The translations under genes and the position numbers were made by a program. From Discostella pseudostelligera (lineage: Eukaryota > Bacillariophyta > Thalassiosirophyceae > Thalassiosirales > Thalassiosiraceae), in the NCBI GenBank assembly GCA_036940085.1, contig JALLBK010000470.1, forward strand, positions 1 to 13,298: 13,298 nt of DNA. The letters are read 5' to 3'. Positions 9,016-13,298 of the stretch are shown here, piece after piece (within the stretch, counting starts at the first letter, position 1; each line of letters starts with the position of its first letter). The notes under the pieces are model-generated. The model did no database searches. It was not told the origin of the DNA and saw only the letters and a list, made by a program, of their open reading frames with translations.

Positions 9016-9408
9016 TGATTTGACGGATGGGATATACAAAGATAAAATGGCGTGGCTCATTGTCATAATGAACACATTGTGTTGAAATTCATATTAACCA
9101 GTAGCAGCAATATTGTACATATATTTGTTTCCTGCTGATAACGTGATCATGATGTGTAGCCAATGTGTTCACACAGCTAACGTTATGAATTGAAGAGGAA
9201 AGTAGATTTCGAAGCTACCGATGCGAATCACAATGATTCTTTTAAGCATTACGAGTCCTAGGTTGCCTCACCGACGAACACTAATATTCGAATGACCACA
9301 AGTAGTGCCCAGTAGTGCGTAGCCTCATCCGCCCCCTCACCCCCACCCTTGTACATCCATGCCATTTCTTACCAAAGTTATTTGGTTTTAACCACAAGTA
9401 GATTCCCT
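9016..9408. other. Tail-to-tail spacer, J-domain and dehydratase genes
   Basis: This 393 bp stretch lies between two convergent stop codons and should contain both 3' UTRs. I see no further gene, repeat or RNA structure, and no AATAAA on either strand. Confidence 0.6.
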
Positions 9409-10662
9409 TTACATGTTCGTAACTCCGGCACCAGGCGCGACACCAATACGAGGATGCGCCACAAGAGCATCCTCAATATTACCAAACCTTTCACTGTACT
9501 GCTTAAACCACTCCACAGTCGTCCTTAACCCCTCCTCCCAATCCATCTCCTCCTTCCACCCGAGCTGATGCAACTTCCCACTATTGATTGTGTACCTCAA
9601 ATCATTAAACTTCCTATCGGGGACGAAGCTAATCAACTCCGATTCCTTCTCCTTCAATCCAAGAATCTCAATCAACTTCTTGGCCACCTCGAGATTACTA
9701 ATTTCATTATCCCCCCCGATATTGAGAATCATACCTGGTTGAGCCTTGTGCAGGATAACCTCAAAGGCACGGGCGACATCCTCGACATACAAAAAGTTAC
9801 GAGTATTGCTCCCATCCCCATGCAATGTCACTGGACGATTGCGAAGCAATTGATTCGTAAACTTGGGAATCAACTTCTCGGGGAATTGATGTGGTCCATA
9901 CACATTGTTCCCGCGTGTAATGATGCAGGGAAGCTTGAATGATCGATGATACGACTTAACGAGGAATTCGGCACCGGCCTTGGTGGCCGCGTAGGGATTG
10001 GTAGGCTCCAGAACATGCTCTTCTTTCATGGCCTCGGTTTCGAAGGTCTCTCCCTCACCATACACCTCATCGGTAGAGACGTGGATGAATCGTTTAATGC
10101 CACGATGACACTTGGCCGCCTCGAGCAATACGTGCGTACCGAAGATATTGCTTTGGGTAAAGTTGAACGAGTTCCCGAACGAATTGTCGACATGGGTTTG
10201 TGCGGCAAAATGCATGACGGTATCAATTTTTTCTTCCGTCATGACATAGGAGACGAGGTCAGGACTGGAGATATCCCCCTTGACGAATTTGAAGTTCTTG
10301 AGACGGGAGATATCATCGAGATTGGCTAGGCAGGAGCAGTAGTCGAGTTTGTCGTAGACGACAATCTTGTAGTGGGGGTACTTTTTCGCGAGGAGGATGG
10401 CCACATGAGACCCAATGAATCCTTTGAGTGCGAGAAAGAGAATATAAGATGGAAAATAAAGAGTTTAGATACTGATGTTGGGAAGCATGGAAGTGGGAAA
10501 GACTCAGCCTCGGCGCTACACCGACAGTAATCGCATTGCCTTGCCAATAATGCCACCACCACGAGATCATGCAGACTACGACTACGTACCGGCACCTCCC
10601 GTAAGAAGAATATTCTCAGGGATGTAATCCACCGCATCGTCAGGCTGAAAGGACGAACTCAT
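9409..10662 (-). CDS. NDP-glucose (probably UDP-glucose) 4,6-dehydratase
   Basis: Two exons (10662-10590 and 10421-9409) encode 361 residues, the usual length for RmlB-type dehydratases. The extended SDR family converts NDP-glucose to NDP-4-keto-6-deoxyglucose with bound NAD, the first step to rhamnose. Visible motifs: NAD-binding TGGAGFIG (21-28, split by the intron), HFAAQTHVDNS (95-105), catalytic STDEVYG (140-146) with the Asp-Glu pair of 4,6-dehydratases, NPYAATK with Tyr168 and Lys172, and RGNNVYGPHQFPEKLIPKF (194-212). The RGNNVYGP-QFPEK wording and the LVAHPR near the C terminus resemble the N-terminal domain of plant RHM enzymes, so UDP-glucose is the likelier substrate (inference). 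The second RHM domain (epimerase/reductase) is absent, so a separate UER-type enzyme would be needed. No targeting peptide is apparent; cytosolic. It is divergent from the Era-like gene. Confidence 0.92.
10422..10589 (-). other. Intron splitting the NAD-binding motif of the dehydratase
   Basis: This 168 bp intron has donor GTACGT at 10589-10584 and acceptor AAAG ending at 10422, interrupting the Gly25 codon after its first base. Splicing joins LLTGGA to FIGSHV and restores the GGAGFIG nucleotide-binding loop. The first coding exon is only 73 bp. Confidence 0.9.
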
Positions 10663-10972
10663 TGTCGGTCAATGATATTATTATTGTAGGGGTGAGGCCA
10701 ATCCAAATAGCGCACTGTTTGTCGAGCTAAGAGCTGCGGCTTAGCGGTACGATATCGTATTGGAGATGGAGTGGATGATAATAACATGTTGTGCGGGCTT
10801 GATTGTTGGTTCAAAGGCACACTCCCTACAGAGGACACGGTACAATCTCATACTCCAGGCAAATCTGCTGAAGAAAGCGGGACCGTCCCCGCCAAATATT
10901 TGTACTGTGGCGACCACACAAAAGTCAAAAGCAAAGGGTCCGCCCGACGATGCATTTTATTGATTGTTGACC
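10663..10972. promoter_or_regulatory. Divergent promoter between dehydratase and Era-like genes
   Basis: These 310 bp lie between two start codons. CCAAT at 10698-10702 faces right and ATTGG (CCAAT on the other strand) lies at 10759-10763. A perfect 12 bp palindrome, TACGATATCGTA, is at 10748-10759. TCCCCGCCAAAT at 10886-10897 is an E2F-like site in reverse orientation, with one base differing from the best consensus. Short open frames here have no protein-like features. Confidence 0.45.
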
Positions 10973-12403
10973 ATGACGGCCTACCGACCCCTATGCTACC
11001 AGAGCACTACTGCAATGCATCGGATTGCATTACAGACATTCATGGGAACCATCAAGAATGATATCTCACGACCCTGCGCAATTCGTACCATCCACTCCAC
11101 TTCCTACCCATACCAAGATGGCGGTGCACCAACACCTCTCCCATCCTCTGCCTCCACAACAACGGCATCCTTCGCTGCATCACCACCAACTTCTCCACAA
11201 CATCTTGCCATCAAGCCACGCAAACGACTTGACATCGCCTTAGTGGGGGCACCCAACGCTGGAAAGTCCCAACTCCTCAACTCATTAATCGGATCCAAAG
11301 TTGCTGCAGTATCACGCAAACGTCACACCACACGTACCGGTATATTAGGTGCACGAACCTTCGATAATACTCAACTTGTATTTATTGACACACCTGGATT
11401 TCTACACCATACTACTGGTGCCAAAGAGGGAGTACGTAAATTACTTGGTGTGACAGCTGGGGAGATGCAGCATGCCGATTTTACATTATTGGTTGTGGAT
11501 GCGGCACGACGATTGGAAGATGATTTGAAGAGAACACTGATAACATTGATGCTTCTGGCGTTGCGAAGTCGTGGACGGAACGAGGATGGTTTACGTTCCT
11601 TTGAGATGATGAATAATACCACTTCTGCGACGATGGAGAATGCTGCACATGTGAATAAATTTGCAGTTGTACTAAACAAGGTGGACTTGGTTAACCCCAA
11701 GGAGAAATTACTTTTGACTACGAACGAAGTTGGGTCTATGGCCGAAAGTTGCATCCGGCGTCTACTTCAACAACGGAGAGGTCCTTCCAAAATTGCACTT
11801 GGAGAGTTGGTAGACTCGATACTACAAAATTACACAGAAGAAGAAGGATTTGACAATGTTCATGAAGATGACATGGCCACATTCGCATCGATGGCACCCG
11901 AGTTTTTATTTACGGCGGCAATTGATGACGATGACGAAGGAGTGGATGATGTATTGGGATTACTACTTGAGCGTGCAACTCCGTCAAAGGAATGGATTGT
12001 TGATGCAGAAAGTACGACGGGAATGTCACCCATTGAGCAAGTGGAGGAGATAATTCGCGAGAAGATATATAGATGTTTGCACCGCGAAGTACCGCATTCT
12101 GTGATGCAACAAAATCGAATGTTTCGGCTGATCGAGCCAGATATGAGCAAGTCTGATGATGCAAGCGAAGGAAAATTATTACGTATTCATCAAGAGTTGA
12201 TTGTGAGAACAAAGAGTCACCAGCGGTTGGTGTTGGGATCTGGCGGGAAAACACTCGAGCGGATACGATCAACGGCGTTACGAGATTTGGAAGAGGCTTT
12301 CAAATGTGAAGTGGATTTGAATATTGATGTGAAGGTGAATACGTCAAATACTGATGCGATATTGGAGACAGAGCACGAGGGTGCGACTTCGTTTACGATA
12401 TGA
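10973..12403 (+). CDS. Era-family GTPase with KH domain, organellar ribosome assembly
   Basis: The single-exon product has 476 residues, against about 300 in bacterial Era and 437 in human ERAL1. Era binds the 3' end of small-subunit rRNA and aids its maturation. GTPase motifs: G1 GAPNAGKS (92-99), G2 in KRHTTRTG (116-123), G3 DTPG (139-142), G4 NKVD (235-238) and a G5-like FTAAI (313-317) where bacteria have SAL. The C-terminal KH domain carries LGSGGKTLERI (421-431) with the GxxG loop. Extra loops lie before G4 (about 193-228) and before G5 (about 263-307). The first 80 residues include RPCAIRTIHSTSYPYQ and a Ser/Thr/Pro/Ala-rich linker with no AFAP motif, suggesting mitochondrial rather than plastid import (inference). 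The start is ATG 10973; ATG 11015 (MHRIALQTF) is an equally good presequence start. It is divergent from the dehydratase. Confidence 0.9.
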   Translation: MTAYRPLCYQSTTAMHRIALQTFMGTIKNDISRPCAIRTIHSTSYPYQDGGAPTPLPSSASTTTASFAASPPTSPQHLAIKPRKRLDIALVGAPNAGKSQLLNSLIGSKVAAVSRKRHTTRTGILGARTFDNTQLVFIDTPGFLHHTTGAKEGVRKLLGVTAGEMQHADFTLLVVDAARRLEDDLKRTLITLMLLALRSRGRNEDGLRSFEMMNNTTSATMENAAHVNKFAVVLNKVDLVNPKEKLLLTTNEVGSMAESCIRRLLQQRRGPSKIALGELVDSILQNYTEEEGFDNVHEDDMATFASMAPEFLFTAAIDDDDEGVDDVLGLLLERATPSKEWIVDAESTTGMSPIEQVEEIIREKIYRCLHREVPHSVMQQNRMFRLIEPDMSKSDDASEGKLLRIHQELIVRTKSHQRLVLGSGGKTLERIRSTALRDLEEAFKCEVDLNIDVKVNTSNTDAILETEHEGATSFTI

Positions 12404-12770
12404 GAAATGAACGGGCGATAGCAACAGGACGGAACCTGTACTTTCGGCTCGTAAATTATAGTCCGATCGTCACTGAAAGTCCTTGTTCCCTCCACATTCT
12501 CGACTTCTTGAATAGTTTAAAAGTATCATTTCATTGACCGACAGTCATTTCGGTGTATCTAAGGTGCAAAATGCAGCATTCACGGAGATTCGTGGCTGCA
12601 ATCAATTCACCATCCAAACCGATGCCACGTGGATTCTCCCGCCAAAAATGTCAGCCACGTGGAAGATTGTTCCACAGTCGAGTCTCGTGTCTCCCGCCAA
12701 ATCACAGCCACGTGGAATTATCATCGCGAGGATTTATCAGTCGAGTCATCGCATCTCCCGCCAAAATAAA
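12404..12770. promoter_or_regulatory. Spacer after the Era-like gene, holding 3' UTR and a promoter array
   Basis: The first 220 bp show nothing specific and probably include the Era-like 3' UTR. The remainder holds the G-box/E2F array. The frame of the downstream gene stays open back to 12534, with an ATG at 12648, but that stretch is made of the motif repeats and is unlikely to be coding. Confidence 0.5.
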
Positions 12771-12781
12771 ATGCCACGTGT
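12625..12781. promoter_or_regulatory. Alternating G-box / E2F-type motif array, degenerate tandem repeat
   Basis: CCACGTGG occurs at 12625, 12655 and 12708, and CCACGTGT at 12774. TCCCGCCAAA (reverse complement TTTGGCGGGA, E2F type) occurs at 12637, 12692 and 12756. They alternate strictly, and each E2F-type motif is followed by a G-box 16-18 bp later. CAGTCGAGTC is repeated at 12675 and 12738, so the last two units are copies of a block of about 64 bp. The array ends at the ATG of the next gene, whose second to fourth codons overlap the last G-box. G-boxes are bound by bHLH and bZIP factors, TTTGGCGGGA by E2F/DP; joint control is inferred. Confidence 0.65.
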
Positions 12782-13103
12782 AAGGAAAAGGATTCAGAAA
12801 GTTGCATATCTCATCCCAGCGCTCCTAGGTGCAGCCGCATTCTTCTCTCGAATTGAAAAATGCGAATATTCTCTGTTGGAATTGTTACATAAAATATCAA
12901 CTTCAGTCTGGTCCAAGGAAGACGACGTAGATGATCACACTGTAGGTGCATTCTTCACCTTGGCGGCGGCTGAGCACTGTCCAGGGATTCCATCCAAAGT
13001 ACGCAGCTCCTTATTTGACATTCTTTGCCTTACAACAACAGAGCTTGAGAATGTATTAGGAAAGGATATGATGAGCTCAAAGGCTACCAAGCAGGTTGCT
13101 TGA
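12771..13103 (+). CDS. Unrecognised protein, 5' part; 3' structure unresolved
   Basis: From ATG 12771 the frame runs 110 residues to TGA at 13103. The N terminus is basic (MPRVRKRIQK), followed by a hydrophobic stretch (VAYLIPALLGAAAFF, about 11-25) that could be a signal anchor or a buried helix. The rest (SLLELLHKIS, AAAEHCPGIPSKVRSSLFDI, TTTELENVL) is predicted mostly helical and looks truly coding. I do not recognise a family. Alternative start ATG 12648 would give 151 residues but would translate the motif array. The stop may not be real: protein-like frames continue on both sides of it, and the gene likely has a 3' intron or runs past the window edge. Promoter motifs suggest S-phase or cell-cycle control (inference). 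Confidence 0.45.
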   Translation: MPRVRKRIQKVAYLIPALLGAAAFFSRIEKCEYSLLELLHKISTSVWSKEDDVDDHTVGAFFTLAAAEHCPGIPSKVRSSLFDILCLTTTELENVLGKDMMSSKATKQVA

Positions 13104-13298
13104 GTCGGGTGTATTTCTCGATGTATTCCATTCTTAGTGAGTCTTGAATGTGCTGGTTGCAACGATGAAAATGATGAAGACGACGGAACAAGAGACGTCA
13201 ATCAACATGCAGGAGAAGTTCTTGAGAAGGTATTTCAAGACTGTAAGGCCATTGTTTTTTCTTTCATTCTAGCATTCTCTCGTTGAAGAGATTCCATC
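13104..13298 (+). other. Probable further exon(s) of the 12771 gene, model unresolved
   Basis: Past the TGA the same frame is open for about 60 codons, including ECAGCNDENDEDDG and HAGEVLEKVFQDC. A second frame around 13092-13136 reads LLESGVFLDVFHS and ends in a good donor (TTA|GTGAGT at 13137). A pyrimidine tract followed by TAG (13254-13272) looks like a splice acceptor, leading into ATT CTC TCG TTG AAG AGA or CAT TCT CTC GTT GAA GAG depending on phase. Donors at 13137 and 13230 would give introns of 136 or 43 bp. I cannot choose between these from sequence alone. Confidence 0.35.

Noticed and set aside
9568..10329. Two long plus-strand frames
   Set aside because: They are antisense to the dehydratase, whose catalytic motifs fix the minus strand as coding.
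10881..10897. GC-rich inverted repeat around GCGGGACCGTCCCCGC as a hairpin or terminator
   Set aside because: The arms match imperfectly, and a bacterial-type terminator makes no sense in a nuclear promoter; the E2F-like reading is simpler.
10760..11061. Short plus-strand frames before the Era-like gene
   Set aside because: They have no recognisable domain and overlap the promoter and presequence region; more likely 5' UTR.
12534..12770. Extension of the last gene upstream through the motif array
   Set aside because: There is no ATG at 12534, and the translated sequence is just the repeated regulatory motifs.
1..13298. CRISPR arrays, tRNA or rRNA genes, transposons, viral insertions
   Set aside because: I saw no regularly spaced repeats with spacers, no tRNA-like A/B boxes or cloverleaf, no transposase or reverse transcriptase motifs, and no long terminal repeats.

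Overview
This window looks like nuclear DNA from a diatom, most likely a centric Thalassiosira-type species (inference). Genes lie on both strands with short spacers. Coding regions are interrupted by short GT-AG introns of 82-168 bp. Several products are eukaryote-specific, notably CAND1 and an EF-hand/SAM/FN3 protein. One protein starts with a signal-peptide-like helix followed by an AFAP motif, the plastid-import signature of algae with secondary red plastids. Base composition is balanced and nothing suggests prokaryotic operons.

Layout from left to right: (1) minus strand, 875 to beyond the left edge, a calcium-binding EF-hand protein whose SAM domain is split by an intron and followed by a fibronectin-III-like segment; (2) a divergent spacer of about 750 bp with CCGTC motifs and a TATA-like tract; (3) plus strand 1627-3068, a two-exon DUF1415-family protein with a plastid presequence; (4) minus strand 7718-3226, a three-exon CAND1/TIP120 orthologue (cullin-RING ligase exchange factor), tail to tail with gene 3; (5) a divergent spacer with two perfect E2F-type sites; (6) plus strand 8359-9015, a small, probably mitochondrial J-domain protein; (7) minus strand 10662-9409, a two-exon nucleotide-sugar 4,6-dehydratase resembling the first domain of plant RHM; (8) a divergent spacer with a CCAAT pair and an E2F-like site; (9) plus strand 10973-12403, an Era-family GTPase with a KH domain and organelle-type N terminus; (10) an alternating array of G-box (CCACGTGG) and E2F-type (TCCCGCCAAA) motifs; (11) the start of an unrecognised gene near 12771 whose 3' structure is unresolved and which probably continues past the right edge.

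The genes are separate housekeeping units: protein turnover, organelle ribosome assembly, organelle chaperoning, nucleotide-sugar synthesis and calcium signalling. I see no gene cluster forming a new system. The most interesting points are the EF-hand-SAM gene, which reads as truncated unless an intron is removed, the composite G-box/E2F array, and the plastid-targeted DUF1415 protein.
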